From Nitrosomonas communis (GTDB lineage Bacteria > Pseudomonadota > Gammaproteobacteria > Burkholderiales > Nitrosomonadaceae): a DNA stretch of 64,000 nt. Both the position numbers and the translations under genes were made by a program. Positions within the stretch are counted from its first letter, which is position 1; every line of letters begins with the position of its first letter. The notes below the pieces were generated by a model. The model made no database searches, was not told the DNA's origin, and saw nothing but the letters and a program-made list of their open reading frames with translations. This document shows positions 19,163 to 29,966 of the stretch, in pieces. The stretch spans positions 3,472,001 to 3,536,000 of the forward strand of contig NZ_CP011451.1 of the NCBI RefSeq assembly GCF_001007935.1, written 5' to 3'.

Positions 19163-20710
19163 ATGAATAACCCGATCCCTCTCTATTCCACTGCTGACAT
19201 TCGTGAAATCGAACAGCTTGCTGCCGCTCGACCTAATCCTCCGAATCTCATGGAAAAAGCTGGATTAGCGGCTGCTCATATCACCAAAAATAAACTGCTC
19301 AGTAACGATAAAAGCAACCTCCTGGTGCTAGCCGGACCAGGCAATAATGGAGGAGATGCCTTTGTGACGGCACGCTATTTGCGCGCATGGGGTTTTCAGG
19401 TCACTACTATTTTTACTGGTGACCCCTCTAAATTATCGCAAGATGCCAAGCAGGCTTTACAAAACTGGCTGAACGCAGGAGGAGAATTACATAACGATAT
19501 CCCCTCTTCCGGTTCGTGGCATGTCATCATCGACGGATTATTCGGCATTGGCCTGAACCCTGATAAATATCCATTAGATGAAAAATATCAGCGCCTGATC
19601 GCAGCCGTTAACCATATGAATTTACCCGTACTTGCGCTCGATATTCCCAGTGGCCTCAGTGCCGATAACGGAATCGCACCGAGTACTGCCATCAAAGCAA
19701 CGATCACGGCTACTTTCATTGGTCTGAAGCCAGGCCTTCTGACGCATGATGGCTGCGAATATGCCGGAGAAATCATTTTATGTGATCTGGATCTCGACGC
19801 AGTCTCTATGAAAAGTCCACAATCATGGCTACTGGATCAATCCCTGATAAAAACTTTATTGCCTGCTCCCCGCCCAGCTAACAGTCATAAAGGCATCTTT
19901 GGCAGCGTGGGGATCATAGGAGGAGCATCAGGCATGGTCGGGGCGGCGCTATTAGCAGGCTCAGCCGCACTTAAATTGGGAGCCGGGCGAGTCTACCTTG
20001 GCCTGCTTGCCAATCAACCGTCAACTGTCGACCCAGCACAGCCAGAGCTCATGCTGCGTCCAGTGGACGAGCTATTCGAGCTTGATCATCTCACTTGTCT
20101 GATCGTGGGTCCTGGACTCGGAAAGGAAATCTCGGCCTGTCTTTGCCTGGAAGAAACTTTGCAGACTTCCTTACCCGTGGTTTTGGACGCAGACGCCCTC
20201 AATCTGATTGCACACCATTCCGAGCTCGCGAGCGCATTACGTAGCCGCCATGCGCCCTCTCTTCTCACGCCGCATGCTGCTGAAGCAGCACGGCTGCTCG
20301 GTACCGATATTGCCACCGTTCAGAACCACCGTATGCAAGCAGCAGAGGATCTAGCCAGGAATTTCAATTGTTCAGTTGTGCTGAAAGGGGCAGGAAGCAT
20401 CTGTGCATTTCCAAACGGTCATTGTTATTTTAATGCCAGTGGCAACCCTGGCTTAAGCAGCGCGGGAACAGGTGATGTGCTTTCCGGCATGACCGGCGCG
20501 CTACTCGCTCAGGGGTTAACTTCAGAGAACGCATTACTACTGGCTGTTTATCTGCATGGTGCAGCAGCGGATGCCCTGCTTGAAACTCTGGCTGGTCCAA
20601 TAGGGATGACAGCATCGGAAATTATTGATTCAGCTCGTCATCTCTTGAATCAGTGGGTATATGGCCATCATGCTCGCTTCAGATATTCTCATGCGTATAG
20701 CATTTATTGA
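19163..20710 (+). CDS. nnr: Bifunctional NAD(P)HX epimerase/dehydratase
   Basis: Metabolite-repair enzyme that converts damaged hydrated NAD(P)H back to the active cofactor. The N-terminal YjeF_N epimerase domain (about residues 1-215) has NLMEKAG and GPGNNGGDAFVTARYL. The C-terminal ribokinase-like dehydratase domain (about 230-500) has GSVGIIGGASGMVGAALLA, DADALNLIAHH and SSAGTGDVLSGM with the catalytic aspartate. Length of 515 residues is typical of the fused bacterial protein. In many bacteria this gene neighbours tsaE; here it stands alone between purL and cysS. Confidence 0.94.
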   Translation: MNNPIPLYSTADIREIEQLAAARPNPPNLMEKAGLAAAHITKNKLLSNDKSNLLVLAGPGNNGGDAFVTARYLRAWGFQVTTIFTGDPSKLSQDAKQALQNWLNAGGELHNDIPSSGSWHVIIDGLFGIGLNPDKYPLDEKYQRLIAAVNHMNLPVLALDIPSGLSADNGIAPSTAIKATITATFIGLKPGLLTHDGCEYAGEIILCDLDLDAVSMKSPQSWLLDQSLIKTLLPAPRPANSHKGIFGSVGIIGGASGMVGAALLAGSAALKLGAGRVYLGLLANQPSTVDPAQPELMLRPVDELFELDHLTCLIVGPGLGKEISACLCLEETLQTSLPVVLDADALNLIAHHSELASALRSRHAPSLLTPHAAEAARLLGTDIATVQNHRMQAAEDLARNFNCSVVLKGAGSICAFPNGHCYFNASGNPGLSSAGTGDVLSGMTGALLAQGLTSENALLLAVYLHGAAADALLETLAGPIGMTASEIIDSARHLLNQWVYGHHARFRYSHAYSIY

Positions 20711-20770
20711 TCATTTAATTTCCGTACTCACTGAAAAAAAATAAAATCTCATATTTTTACATAAAAGATA

Positions 20771-22147
20771 TTACTGACGACGCCAGGTTGTCCCCTGCAC
20801 ACTATCTTCCAGAATAATGCCTGCGGCTGCCAGTTGTTTACGGATATTGTCAGCTTGAACAAAATCTCGGTTCTTGCGCGCGTCTAAACGCTGCTGAATC
20901 ATTTGTTCAATCGCTTCCTGAGAAAACAAATTTTTTTCTGCTGAATGTAAGTTTTGGAGATAAGCTTGCGGATTCTGCTGCAACAAACCTAAGGTGCCAC
21001 CTAATGCTTTAAGCAGGACTGCAAGCTGAGCATTATTCGTTCGATTGATCTCCCCGGCAAGATCAAACAGGACAGCGATAGCTTCGGCTGTATTGAAATC
21101 GTCGTTCATCGCTGCCTTGAATCGTTCAGCATACGACTCATCCCAGTTTATTTCGGTGGATGGCAAGCTATACTCTTTCAAAGCGATATAAAGCCGATCA
21201 AGCGCATTCCTGGCATCATTGAGATGCTCATCTGAATAATTAAGGGGGCTTCGATAATGCGCACGTAAAATGAAGAAACGTACAACTTCCGGTTGATAGC
21301 GCGCGAGCACTTCCCGTACTGTAAAAAAGTTACCCAATGATTTGGACATCTTTTCGTTATCAACACGTACAAAGCCATTATGCATCCAATAGTTAACGTA
21401 AGCATGATCGTGTGCACCTTCGCTTTGCGCTATTTCATTCTCATGATGTGGAAATTGTAGATCCTGACCACCGCCATGAATATCAAAGTGTTCACCCAGA
21501 TAATGCTCACTCATCGCTGAACATTCAATATGCCAGCCCGGCCGTCCTTTCCCCCAGGGAGAGTCCCAGCAAGGTTCACCGGCTTTAGCAGCTTTCCATA
21601 GCACAAAATCCAATGGATCTTTTTTATTGAAATCGATGTCTACACGTTCACCCGCACGTAGATCTTCGAGTGATTTGCCAGAAAGTTTTCCATAATGCGG
21701 AAATTGATGAACTGAATAAAACACGTCGCCATTAGCTGCAACATACGCAAGCCCCTTCTGAATGAGGGTGAGTATCATGCCAATCATATCCTCGATACAT
21801 TGAGTAGCACGAGGTTCGTATGTAGGCTGAGCAACGCCCAACCGCGCGGCATCTTCATACATGGCATCGATATAACGTTGGGTCAAGGTATTGATAGTTT
21901 CACCATTTTCCTGCGCACGTTTTATGATTTTGTCGTCGATATCAGTGATATTACGCACATAGGTTACCTTGAAACCCATTACTTCTAGCCAGCGCACAAC
22001 CGTATCAAAAACCACCAGGACACGAGCATGACCCAAATGACAGTAATCATATACTGTCATCCCGCACACATACATTCTGACTTCACCAGGTTTAATCGGG
22101 ACAAATTTCTCTTTTTTACGAGTTAGGGTGTTATAAATTTTAAGCAT
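20771..22147 (-). CDS. cysS: Cysteine--tRNA ligase
   Basis: Class I aminoacyl-tRNA synthetase charging tRNA-Cys. The ATP-binding HIGH-type motif appears as CHLGHARV near residue 35 and the KMSKS motif as [10 protein letters not shown] near residue 268. Zinc-binding residues include Cys 28 (YVCGMTVYD) and the cysteine and histidines in HIECSAMS and [15 protein letters not shown]. The C-terminal DALR and anticodon-binding region is present, giving a normal 458 residues. It is convergent with the upstream-lying NAD(P)HX gene and divergent from the cyclophilin pair. Confidence 0.98.
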   Translation of the reverse strand: MLKIYNTLTRKKEKFVPIKPGEVRMYVCGMTVYDYCHLGHARVLVVFDTVVRWLEVMGFKVTYVRNITDIDDKIIKRAQENGETINTLTQRYIDAMYEDAARLGVAQPTYEPRATQCIEDMIGMILTLIQKGLAYVAANGDVFYSVHQFPHYGKLSGKSLEDLRAGERVDIDFNKKDPLDFVLWKAAKAGEPCWDSPWGKGRPGWHIECSAMSEHYLGEHFDIHGGGQDLQFPHHENEIAQSEGAHDHAYVNYWMHNGFVRVDNEKMSKSLGNFFTVREVLARYQPEVVRFFILRAHYRSPLNYSDEHLNDARNALDRLYIALKEYSLPSTEINWDESYAERFKAAMNDDFNTAEAIAVLFDLAGEINRTNNAQLAVLLKALGGTLGLLQQNPQAYLQNLHSAEKNLFSQEAIEQMIQQRLDARKNRDFVQADNIRKQLAAAGIILEDSVQGTTWRRQ

Positions 22148-22347
22148 CGCAATGAATGAATAAGCGAATGAATGATTGTGAGGGGAACGATCTTCTTGGT
22201 AGAATCCGTTAATTATAGAATTTTATCCTTAAAATAAAAGATAAAGCTCCATCTTACCTCATAGCAAAACCGGGGAATTGTAACACAAGGGAAGGATTAC
22301 TTTTTGAACCGGCGTATGCACTCCACTCATTGAATAGGAATGACACC

Positions 22348-22923
22348 ATGACCCGATTTCTCATTGTCATGTTACTGATGATCAGTACAACACTTTTTGC
22401 TGCTCCGCCAAAAATCAGAATAAATACCAATCTAGGCCCCATCATCGTGGAACTTTATCCTGAGAAAGCGCCTAAAACAGTAGAGAATTTTTTAAATTAC
22501 GTCAATGAAGGTTTTTATAATGGCACGATATTTCATCGTGTTATCGCAAACTTTATGATCCAGGGAGGAGGATTCGATCAATCGCTCACCCAGAAGCCAA
22601 CAAAACAACCTATTGAGAACGAGGCTGCTAACGGATTAAAAAATGAAATCGGCACCATAGCTATGGCAAGAACCAATCAACCGCACTCAGCAACCGCCCA
22701 ATTCTTTATCAATGTTGCGAATAATTCATTTCTCAATCATACTGCCCCAACCATACAAGGATATGGTTACACAGTATTTGGCAAAGTGACTGAAGGTATG
22801 GAAGTCGTCAATAAAATAGCCACGACACCGACAGGACCAAAGGGAATGTTTGCGAGCGATGTGCCGAAAAATACTATTGTTATCGAATCTATCGAACTTC
22901 TCTCAGATTCTCCTGATCATTAA
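22348..22923 (+). CDS. ppiA: Exported peptidyl-prolyl cis-trans isomerase (cyclophilin A type)
   Basis: Cyclophilin that catalyses proline isomerisation in exported proteins. The ATG used here gives the signal peptide [19 protein letters not shown]; an upstream TTG reading overlaps the AGGA ribosome-binding site. The cyclophilin domain follows, with [15 protein letters not shown], the catalytic Arg in FHRV, and [17 protein letters not shown]. It is immediately followed, 17 nt downstream, by a second cyclophilin lacking a signal peptide. The two are very similar over their length, so this looks like an exported/cytoplasmic paralogue pair. Confidence 0.93.
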   Translation: MTRFLIVMLLMISTTLFAAPPKIRINTNLGPIIVELYPEKAPKTVENFLNYVNEGFYNGTIFHRVIANFMIQGGGFDQSLTQKPTKQPIENEAANGLKNEIGTIAMARTNQPHSATAQFFINVANNSFLNHTAPTIQGYGYTVFGKVTEGMEVVNKIATTPTGPKGMFASDVPKNTIVIESIELLSDSPDH

Positions 22924-22940
22924 CTCAATTAGGAATAAAC

Positions 22941-23432
22941 ATGATAAAGCTACATACTAATTATGGAGTCATTGGAATAGAGCTTGATAGCGACAAAGCT
23001 CCCATTACCGCGCAAAATTTCCTGAATTACGTTAATAATGGACACTATGACAATACATTATTTCATCGCGTCATAGATGGGTTTATGATCCAGGGTGGTG
23101 GCTACGAGCCGGGCATGAAACAAAAAAAAACCCTGGCTCCTATCAAGAATGAAGCTGCCAATGGTCTTAAAAATGATGCCTATACTATAGCCATGGCGAG
23201 GACATCCGATGTGGATTCAGCCACCTCTCAGTTTTTTATTAACGTTAACGATAATAATTTCCTTAATTATACTGCCCCTACCACTCAGGGTTTTGGCTAT
23301 TGTGTCTTTGGTAAAGTAGTCGAAGGAAAGGATGTCGTTGATAAAATCAAGAAAGTAAAAACAGGGAACAATGCTGGGCACCAGAATGTGCCACTGGAGG
23401 ACGTCATCATCACAAAAGCTGAAATCTGCTAA
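22941..23432 (+). CDS. ppiB: Cytoplasmic peptidyl-prolyl cis-trans isomerase (cyclophilin B type)
   Basis: Small cyclophilin of 163 residues without a signal peptide, hence cytoplasmic. [33 protein letters not shown] and [12 protein letters not shown] are characteristic of PpiB. A strong ribosome-binding site (TTAGGAATAAAC) precedes the ATG. It lies 17 nt after ppiA and ends only 7 nt before the end of the convergent metZ gene, leaving no room for a separate terminator. Confidence 0.95.
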   Translation: MIKLHTNYGVIGIELDSDKAPITAQNFLNYVNNGHYDNTLFHRVIDGFMIQGGGYEPGMKQKKTLAPIKNEAANGLKNDAYTIAMARTSDVDSATSQFFINVNDNNFLNYTAPTTQGFGYCVFGKVVEGKDVVDKIKKVKTGNNAGHQNVPLEDVIITKAEIC

Positions 23433-23439
23433 CTTTGGA

Positions 23440-24621
23440 TCAAGATAATAACCCCCGCGCCAGATCTGCTTTAATATCTTGCGGGGATTCGAGACCTACA
23501 GCAATACGCAATAACCCACCCGTAATTCCTGCTGCATCACGCGCTTCTTGGCTGATTCGACCATGTGTAGTTGTAGCAGGATGGGTCAATGTGCTCTTAG
23601 TATCACCCAGATTAGCCGTGATCGAAATTAATCTTGCACTATCTATGACGCGCCACGCAGCTTCTTTTCCACCTTCTACCTCAAAGGTGACAATGCCTCC
23701 TCCTCCAGCTGTTTGCTGACGCCTGGCCAGTTCATACTGTGGATGAGACGACAGCCCCGGATAAAAAACACGCGTTACGTTCTTTTGCTTTTCTAGCCAG
23801 TGCGCAATTTCCATGGCATGCGCACAATGTGCATCCATTCTGATTTTGAGCGTCTCCAGTCCTTTCAGAATAACCCATGCATTAAATGCACTCAATGTGG
23901 GCCCGGCTGTACGTAGAAAACTAAAAATACCGCCGTCCATCAGCAAATCGCGTTTACCCAGTACCGCTCCACCGAGTACTCTGCCTTGGCCGTCCAGATA
24001 CTTCGTTGCAGAATGGACCACTAGATCAGCACCCAACTCCAAAGGTTTCTGTAATATAGGCGTACAAAAACAATTATCTACCACCAACCATGCATTCGCT
24101 TGCTTGGCAACTGCTGACAATGCCGAGATATCGGAGATCTCAGTCAATGGATTGGAAGGCGTTTCCAGGAATAACAGCTTGGTATTCACCTTGACTGCCG
24201 AGCGCCATTCATCAATATCGGTAGCAGACACAAAAGTCGTTTGAATGTTGAAGCGATTGAGGATATTGGAAAAGAGATTAACCGTTGCGCCGAATAAACT
24301 ACGCGAGGCAATAATATGATCTCCAGCTGACAGTAATCCCATCACACAGGCAAGTATGGCTGACATGCCGGAAGATGTCGCCACGCATGCTTCAGCTCCT
24401 TCCAATGCAGCAAGTCGCTCTTGCATGGCCGTGACGGTAGGATTGGTAAAGCGCGAGTAAATATTTCCGGATTCTTCGCCTGAGAAACGTGCAGCTGCCT
24501 GAGCTGCACTTTCAAAAACAAAGCTGGAAGTAAGATAGATTGCCTCAGAATGCTCATTGAATTGGCTGCGATGAATTCCTGTATGTAGTGCTAACGTTTC
24601 TGGCTCTAAATCATCCAACAT
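23440..24621 (-). CDS. metZ: O-succinylhomoserine sulfhydrylase
   Basis: PLP-dependent enzyme of the Cys/Met metabolism family that makes homocysteine directly from O-succinylhomoserine and sulfide. The PLP lysine lies in VVHSATKYLDGQGRV, the tyrosine/arginine phosphate-binding segment in NIYSRFTNPTV, and LLFLETPSNPLTEI is the family signature. At 393 residues it has normal length. The purF-metZ neighbourhood is the usual betaproteobacterial context for MetZ and favours it over cystathionine gamma-synthase or MetY, although the close paralogues cannot be fully separated by motif. Confidence 0.9.
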   Translation of the reverse strand: MLDDLEPETLALHTGIHRSQFNEHSEAIYLTSSFVFESAAQAAARFSGEESGNIYSRFTNPTVTAMQERLAALEGAEACVATSSGMSAILACVMGLLSAGDHIIASRSLFGATVNLFSNILNRFNIQTTFVSATDIDEWRSAVKVNTKLLFLETPSNPLTEISDISALSAVAKQANAWLVVDNCFCTPILQKPLELGADLVVHSATKYLDGQGRVLGGAVLGKRDLLMDGGIFSFLRTAGPTLSAFNAWVILKGLETLKIRMDAHCAHAMEIAHWLEKQKNVTRVFYPGLSSHPQYELARRQQTAGGGGIVTFEVEGGKEAAWRVIDSARLISITANLGDTKSTLTHPATTTHGRISQEARDAAGITGGLLRIAVGLESPQDIKADLARGLLS

Positions 24622-24703
24622 CCCGATTTTTCTCCAAATTTAATTTGTTTGCTTGTTATCCGGAAGCAATAATTAATGATCCTGCTCAGTCAGTTTTTTT
24701 CTA

Positions 24704-26227
24704 TTAATCCGTCAATATCAGCCCCAGATCAAGCTGAGTACTATATCTATTAGATCGAGATACTTTTAAACCAGAATTACGCTGCGATTCAATCCTGGCT
24801 AAATATTCTGGGGTAACATCCTTAGTTATATAATCCCCATCAAAGCAAGAACTTTCAAAGTTCTTCACGAGCGAATCTACCGATGATATCGCCTTTTTGA
24901 GAGACTCAAGATCCTGGTAGACAAGACCATCCGCCCCGATCTCGCGGCAAATCTCATCATTATCGCGGCCGGTTGCAATTAATTCTTGCCGGGTCGGCAT
25001 ATCAATCCCATAAACATTCGGGAAACGAACGGGAGGTGCTGCTGATGCAAAATATACCTTATGCGCCCCCGCTTCTTGCGCCATTTGTACGATCTCTCGA
25101 CTGGTCGTTCCTCTGACGATGGAATCATCTACCAACAATACATTCTTTCCACGAAACTCAATACTGATTGCATTGAGCTTCTGGCGGACAGACCTACGTC
25201 GATGTTGCTGACCCGGCATAATAAAAGTTCTACCGATATAACGATTTTTAACAAAGCCTTCACGAAAATCGATGCCAAGACAATTAGCGAGTTGTAGGGC
25301 ACTTGGGCGGCTTGAGTCCGGGATGGGAATCACGACATCGATATCAAGGTGCCGCATCGTTTTTTTTATTTTATCCCCAAGACTGCTCCCCATATTGAGC
25401 CGACTTTCGTATACGGAAATACCATCCATGATGGAATCCGGGCGTGCCAGATAAACATACTCAAATATACATGGATTAAGATCAGGGTTGACTGCGCACT
25501 GTTTACTATAGAAATTGCTTTTATCATCAATAAAAATTGCTTCTCCTGGCTCCACATCACGAATCAGTTTGAAGCCTAATGTATCGAGGGCCACGCTTTC
25601 GGATGCTACCATATACTCTATCCCATGATCTGTTTCTGTTTTACCAAAAACTAAAGGGCGAATGCCATAGGGGTCACGAAAAGCCAGCAAGCCAGAGCCA
25701 GCAATCATTGCGATTACTGCGTAGGCACCTTGACAACGGCGATGGACACCAGAAACTGCAGCAAAAATGGTAGCAGGATCTAACTGATAGCTTGAAGCAC
25801 ATTCCTGTAATTCATGCGCCAACACATTCAGTAACACTTCTGAATCAGAATGCGTATTGACATGGCGTCGATCTGATTGAAATAATTGCTTATCAAGCTC
25901 TGCTGCATTAGTCAAATTACCATTATGCCCCAACACAATCCCGAAGGGTGAATTGACATAGAACGGCTGCGCCTCAGCTGCCGATTCTGCAGAACCAGCG
26001 GTTGGATAGCGCACATGAGCAATTCCCATATTACCTGGTAGAGCACGCATGTTACGCGTGCGGAAAACATCTCTTACCATACCCAACCCTTTATGCATAT
26101 GGAAAGTGTTTTCCTGCGCTGTCACAATACCCGCCGCATCCTGCCCACGGTGCTGTAACATTAACAAACCATCATAAAGTATCTGGTTGACTGGTGATTG
26201 AGTAACTATACCGAGAATTCCACACAT
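24704..26227 (-). CDS. purF: Amidophosphoribosyltransferase
   Basis: First committed enzyme of purine synthesis, forming phosphoribosylamine from PRPP and glutamine. The N-terminal Ntn glutaminase domain begins [10 protein letters not shown] with the nucleophile Cys 2 exposed after removal of Met. The PRPP-binding motif is [18 protein letters not shown], around residue 365. At 507 residues it is full length. A ribosome-binding site (CGAGG) precedes the ATG. It is downstream of cvpA by 135 bp in the same direction, as in the enterobacterial cvpA-purF operon. Confidence 0.97.
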   Translation of the reverse strand: MCGILGIVTQSPVNQILYDGLLMLQHRGQDAAGIVTAQENTFHMHKGLGMVRDVFRTRNMRALPGNMGIAHVRYPTAGSAESAAEAQPFYVNSPFGIVLGHNGNLTNAAELDKQLFQSDRRHVNTHSDSEVLLNVLAHELQECASSYQLDPATIFAAVSGVHRRCQGAYAVIAMIAGSGLLAFRDPYGIRPLVFGKTETDHGIEYMVASESVALDTLGFKLIRDVEPGEAIFIDDKSNFYSKQCAVNPDLNPCIFEYVYLARPDSIMDGISVYESRLNMGSSLGDKIKKTMRHLDIDVVIPIPDSSRPSALQLANCLGIDFREGFVKNRYIGRTFIMPGQQHRRRSVRQKLNAISIEFRGKNVLLVDDSIVRGTTSREIVQMAQEAGAHKVYFASAAPPVRFPNVYGIDMPTRQELIATGRDNDEICREIGADGLVYQDLESLKKAISSVDSLVKNFESSCFDGDYITKDVTPEYLARIESQRNSGLKVSRSNRYSTQLDLGLILTD

Positions 26228-26362
26228 AATTAACCTCGGAATAAGCTTGTTGAACTACAAAAAAAAGAAAATAAGCTCTTCATAATGAATCTGAAAGGCT
26301 CCCAATGGATGTATTTCTCTGAGCAATAGGTTTATCTATTTCATCCCCGCAATCCGTATCGA

Positions 26363-26857
26363 TCATTTATTAAAACTTATATACTCTTTGAGATTTTGTG
26401 GCAACCACTGAATTGCTTGTGTCGCTATCTTCTCCAGTGGCTCTCTCAGTAAAGCTTGTTGCCAGAAAGATTGTTGCGGCAAAGCAGTAAAACCTGCCGC
26501 TATTATTATAAATAAGACAATTAACACTCCGCGCGCAAAACCAAATACTGCCCCCAGAATTCTATCGATCAAACCAAGGCCGACACTACTGACCAATTTG
26601 GATAACAGCAGTGAAATCACCATTACTACTATTAGAGCTGCAAAAAAGGTCATCACAAATACAATCAACATACGCAGAGAGCCATCTTCAATGGTCTGAG
26701 GTAAGAGTGGTTCAAAATTTGCCGCATAATGGCTTGCTATGAAAAAAGCTATGATCCAGCCAAGTAATGACACTACTTCACGTACCACACCACGAGTAAT
26801 ACTAATAAGGACAGAAATGAAAACTATACCTAAAACTATATAATCAAAAATGGTCAT
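26363..26857 (-). CDS. cvpA: CvpA family membrane protein
   Basis: Integral membrane protein of 164 residues, named for its requirement in colicin V production and also linked to bile tolerance. Four hydrophobic segments are visible (FDYIVLGIVFISVLISI; VVSLLGWIIAFFIASHYA; MLIVFVMTFFAALIVVMVIS; FGFARGVLIVLFIIIAAGF) with GxVREVVSLLGW as the family hallmark. The position upstream of purF supports the call. Its biochemical role is not established. Confidence 0.93.
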   Translation of the reverse strand: MTIFDYIVLGIVFISVLISITRGVVREVVSLLGWIIAFFIASHYAANFEPLLPQTIEDGSLRMLIVFVMTFFAALIVVMVISLLLSKLVSSVGLGLIDRILGAVFGFARGVLIVLFIIIAAGFTALPQQSFWQQALLREPLEKIATQAIQWLPQNLKEYISFNK

Positions 26858-26893
26858 TTACTATCACTTTAAGATAAGATGAATCAGTCCAAA

Positions 26894-27649
26894 TTATCTA
26901 CTGGTTACCACGCCACTCAACCCCATTTTCTTCAATTTTTCATATCCCTCTTCTGCTGCCTTCCGTGTTGGGAAAGGGCCGACACGCACACGAACCATTT
27001 CATTTCCACCTACTTTTATTGTTTCAATATAAGCGTCAACGCCGCTAGCCGCAAGATTCTGTTGCTGCTGCTTCGCCTTGGTTGGATCAGCAAATGCGCC
27101 CAGCTGTATTACAAATTTTCCCTCCACCTTATTAGGAGACTCTGTTTTTGCTGTTTGTACAGATTCTGGTTTTGCAGCTTGAATAGATTCTGGTTTTGCA
27201 GCTTGAATAGATTCTGGTTTTGCAGCTTGAACCTTGGGAGATTCTGGTCTTGCAGCTTGAATTGAGGATTTATTAGTTTGAGTTACAGGTTTATTAAATC
27301 GAGGTTTGGAAGAAGGTATCGGAATACGTGAAACACTATATCCCTCCGTCGATTCATCATCTGATTGTGGAAATTCTGGCACGCTGAATGGCAAGAGTTC
27401 TCCCGATCCCGTACCTGCGTTGCTATCCTGATCGATGGGTTCCCCAGGCGTCATCCACGGAATGGATTCACTTACCACATCTTCTGACGGAATTAGAATA
27501 TCAACTTCTTGCTGCTCTTGTTTCGGCTCACTGTCAAGAATCATAGGTAAAAATACCACAGATAGAATCACCAATGTGACCGCCCCTACTAAACGTCTGC
27601 GCGCACGTTTTCTTAGCAATGCTTCTTCTTCACTAACATTCTTGACCAT
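26894..27649 (-). CDS. SPOR-domain protein (DedD-like)
   Basis: Bitopic inner-membrane protein of 251 residues. A basic cytoplasmic N-terminus (RKRARRR) precedes a single transmembrane helix at about residues 20-37. A long low-complexity periplasmic linker contains five degenerate copies of an 8-residue unit (I/V-QAAKPES, residues 130-171). The C-terminal SPOR domain (about 177-251, FVIQLGAFADPTKAKQ to RVRVGPFPTRKAAEE) would bind denuded septal peptidoglycan. It lies between folC and cvpA, as dedD does in enterobacteria, so a role in cell division is likely. Confidence 0.88.
   Translation of the reverse strand: MVKNVSEEEALLRKRARRRLVGAVTLVILSVVFLPMILDSEPKQEQQEVDILIPSEDVVSESIPWMTPGEPIDQDSNAGTGSGELLPFSVPEFPQSDDESTEGYSVSRIPIPSSKPRFNKPVTQTNKSSIQAARPESPKVQAAKPESIQAAKPESIQAAKPESVQTAKTESPNKVEGKFVIQLGAFADPTKAKQQQQNLAASGVDAYIETIKVGGNEMVRVRVGPFPTRKAAEEGYEKLKKMGLSGVVTSR
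27137..27262 (-). repeat. Tandem 24-bp repeats in the SPOR-protein linker
   Basis: Three adjacent nearly identical 24-bp units (AGATTCTGGTTTTGCAGCTT plus GAAT on the plus strand) start at 27161, 27185 and 27209. A fourth begins at 27239 after a 6-nt spacer, and a diverged fifth covers 27137-27160. They are in frame and encode QAAKPES units, so the number can change without breaking the protein. Confidence 0.9.
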
Positions 27650-27677
27650 CTGAAGTTACCTTTTGATCATTTATAAC

Positions 27678-28970
27678 TTAGCTCTTCTGTAATACCCCTA
27701 ATACAGCACTCACTGTATAAAACGAGCCAAAGACACATATTCTATCATTCTCGGCCGCATGCTCACGAGCAAAAACATAAGCTGCTGACGCATTTGGAAA
27801 AACATGAATCTTATCTTTATCTGTTATTCCTACTTTTTTTAGCGCTTGAATGATTTCATCAGCAGAGGCACCACGGGAAGTATGCGTACTTGCTATCAGC
27901 CAAGTGTTTACGCACATTTTCAAAGCCAGCACAACGGAAGCGATATCCTTGTCTTTTAACATGCCAATAACGCCATAAGTATACTGATGAAAACCTAAAG
28001 CGCCAAGATTATCAGCTAGTACTCGTGCAGCCGCAGGATTATGCGCCACATCTAAAATTGTCATCGGTTTTCCTGGTAAAACCTGAAATCTGCCCGGCAA
28101 AGTTATTTCTAACAGCCCTCGTCGAATGTCATTTGCAGTAACTGGCAGTTTGTCTCTGAGCATATCCAATGCAGTCAAACAGACACTGGCATTTTTTAGC
28201 TGATAACTTCCACGTAAAGCTGGATAAGGTAAGGAAGAATAGCTACTTCTTGGTCCCTTGTAATTCCATTGAATCATATCGGCCTTATAATCAAAATCCT
28301 CACCCATGCAACTCAATTTTGCACCAATGGTAGTTATCTGTTTACGTACGCCTTCTGGAAGATTTGTCTCACCACAGATAGCAATTTTATCCTTTCTAAA
28401 AATCCCTACCTTTTCAATTCCGATTTCTTCCCGTGTGCTGCCGAGATAATCCATATGATCTAAATCAATATTAGTTAATATGGCACAATCTGCATCGAAC
28501 ACGTTGACAGCATCCAAACGCCCTCCTAACCCTACTTCCAGAATCGCGACATCCACTTTTAATTGAGCAAAAAGATACATTGCTGCCAGTGTTCCAAACT
28601 CAAAATAAGTCAGAGAAAGGTTACAGCGAGATCTGGCGGCTTCTATGACATCAAAAGCGCAACAAAGCTCCTCATCTGAAACCGCTCTTTGCTCAATACG
28701 AATACGCTCGTTATATTCCAGCAAATGAGGAGAGGTATAACATCCCACGCGATATCCCGCACAACTCAGAATTGACTCGAGCATGGTACAGACTGAACCT
28801 TTCCCATTAGTACCTCCGACCGCTATGAGCGGAAATCTCGGAATAAGGTCCGCAGTGTCTTTCACTTGCCTTACTCGATCCAATCCCATATCGATCGCTT
28901 TGGGATGGAGATGTTCAAGATACAGCAGCCAATCAATTAGCGAGGTAGGCTTTGCGGTTTTTTCCGCCAT
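27678..28970 (-). CDS. folC: Bifunctional dihydrofolate/folylpolyglutamate synthase
   Basis: ATP-dependent Mur-ligase-family enzyme that adds glutamate to dihydropteroate and extends the polyglutamate tail of folates. The P-loop is VGGTNGKGSVCTML near residue 52. Further family features are GLGGRLDAVNVFDAD, TNIDLDHMDYLG and the C-terminal DVAHNPAAARVLADNL. Length is 430 residues. It lies between accD and the SPOR gene on the same strand, the accD-folC-dedD-cvpA-purF order also known from E. coli. Confidence 0.96.
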   Translation of the reverse strand: MAEKTAKPTSLIDWLLYLEHLHPKAIDMGLDRVRQVKDTADLIPRFPLIAVGGTNGKGSVCTMLESILSCAGYRVGCYTSPHLLEYNERIRIEQRAVSDEELCCAFDVIEAARSRCNLSLTYFEFGTLAAMYLFAQLKVDVAILEVGLGGRLDAVNVFDADCAILTNIDLDHMDYLGSTREEIGIEKVGIFRKDKIAICGETNLPEGVRKQITTIGAKLSCMGEDFDYKADMIQWNYKGPRSSYSSLPYPALRGSYQLKNASVCLTALDMLRDKLPVTANDIRRGLLEITLPGRFQVLPGKPMTILDVAHNPAAARVLADNLGALGFHQYTYGVIGMLKDKDIASVVLALKMCVNTWLIASTHTSRGASADEIIQALKKVGITDKDKIHVFPNASAAYVFAREHAAENDRICVFGSFYTVSAVLGVLQKS

Positions 28971-29069
28971 CGAGATATCTCAACAAACCAAAAATAGTTG
29001 CATAGCAGTAAGACGAGGCTATCAATTAATTAGATCAGATATTAATATAATGGCTTATCAAATTTCGTT

Positions 29070-29966
29070 CTAATCATGAGAGGCAGTTACAGTTAACTGA
29101 GAGACAGAAGCTGGTATGCGCATTAATAACGTGCACAAATTGACCAGTTTATCGCGTATCTCTCTACGATCGACAATAAGGTCTATTGCACCATGCTCCA
29201 GTAAAAACTCGGCTCGTTGGAAACCATCAGGAAGCGTCTGGCGCACTGTTTGCTCAATCACGCGTGGTCCTGCAAAACCAATCAATGCTCCCGGTTCAGC
29301 AATAACGATATCCCCAATAAAAGCAAAACTTGCTGAAACACCGCCCATAGTTGGGTCAGTCAAAACTGAAATAAAAGGCAATCTTTCCTTATTGAGTTGT
29401 GTAAGCGCTGCTGATGTCTTTGCCATCTGCATCAGCGAAAACAATCCTTCCTGCATGCGTGCCCCCCCACTCGCAGCAAAACATACAAAAGGCAGATGTT
29501 GCTCGATACAAACTTGTACACCACGGACAAAGCGCTCACCAACGACCGAGCCCATGGAGCCTCCCATAAAACCAAACTCGAAAGCGGCCACAACCACTGG
29601 CACGGCTCTGATGCTTCCTCGCATGACTACAAGCGCATCATCTTCATTTGTACTCTCATTAGCTTGAGTCAATCGATCAATATAACGCTTGCTATCTTTA
29701 AATTTGAGGGGATCCTGTGGCGCTATTTCTGCTCCAATTTCACTACGTTCCTCTGGATCCAGCAGCATATCAATTCGTTTTCTAGCAGAAATACGATTGT
29801 GATAACTGCACTTAGGGCAAACATCTAGATTTTTAACCAGATCGGTGTAATACAATACTGCCTCACAAGAAGCGCACTTACTCCATAATCCTCCCGGTAC
29901 CGCCTTCTTTTCACCATTTTCTTTACGCTTGATTTTGGGCGGGATAATACGTTGGAACCAGCTCAT
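29070..29966 (-). CDS. accD: Acetyl-CoA carboxylase carboxyltransferase beta subunit
   Basis: Beta subunit of the carboxyltransferase that transfers CO2 from biotin carrier to acetyl-CoA for fatty acid synthesis; works with AccA. The N-terminal zinc ribbon has four cysteines in two CxxC pairs (CASC and CPKC, about residues 31-53). The carboxyltransferase fold follows, with [12 protein letters not shown] and [13 protein letters not shown] lining the active site. Length is 298 residues. Its ATG overlaps the stop of trpA (ATGA), indicating coupling to the trp genes. Confidence 0.97.
   Translation of the reverse strand: MSWFQRIIPPKIKRKENGEKKAVPGGLWSKCASCEAVLYYTDLVKNLDVCPKCSYHNRISARKRIDMLLDPEERSEIGAEIAPQDPLKFKDSKRYIDRLTQANESTNEDDALVVMRGSIRAVPVVVAAFEFGFMGGSMGSVVGERFVRGVQVCIEQHLPFVCFAASGGARMQEGLFSLMQMAKTSAALTQLNKERLPFISVLTDPTMGGVSASFAFIGDIVIAEPGALIGFAGPRVIEQTVRQTLPDGFQRAEFLLEHGAIDLIVDRREIRDKLVNLCTLLMRIPASVSQLTVTASHD

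Noticed and set aside
27137..27262. Regular 24-bp repeats resembling a CRISPR or minisatellite array
   Set aside because: Units are adjacent without unique spacers and lie in frame within the SPOR-domain gene.
29116..29667. Long antisense frame opposite accD
   Set aside because: It is the complement of a well-conserved gene and has no independent coding features; the same applies to other long antisense frames over purL, leuC, metZ and degQ.
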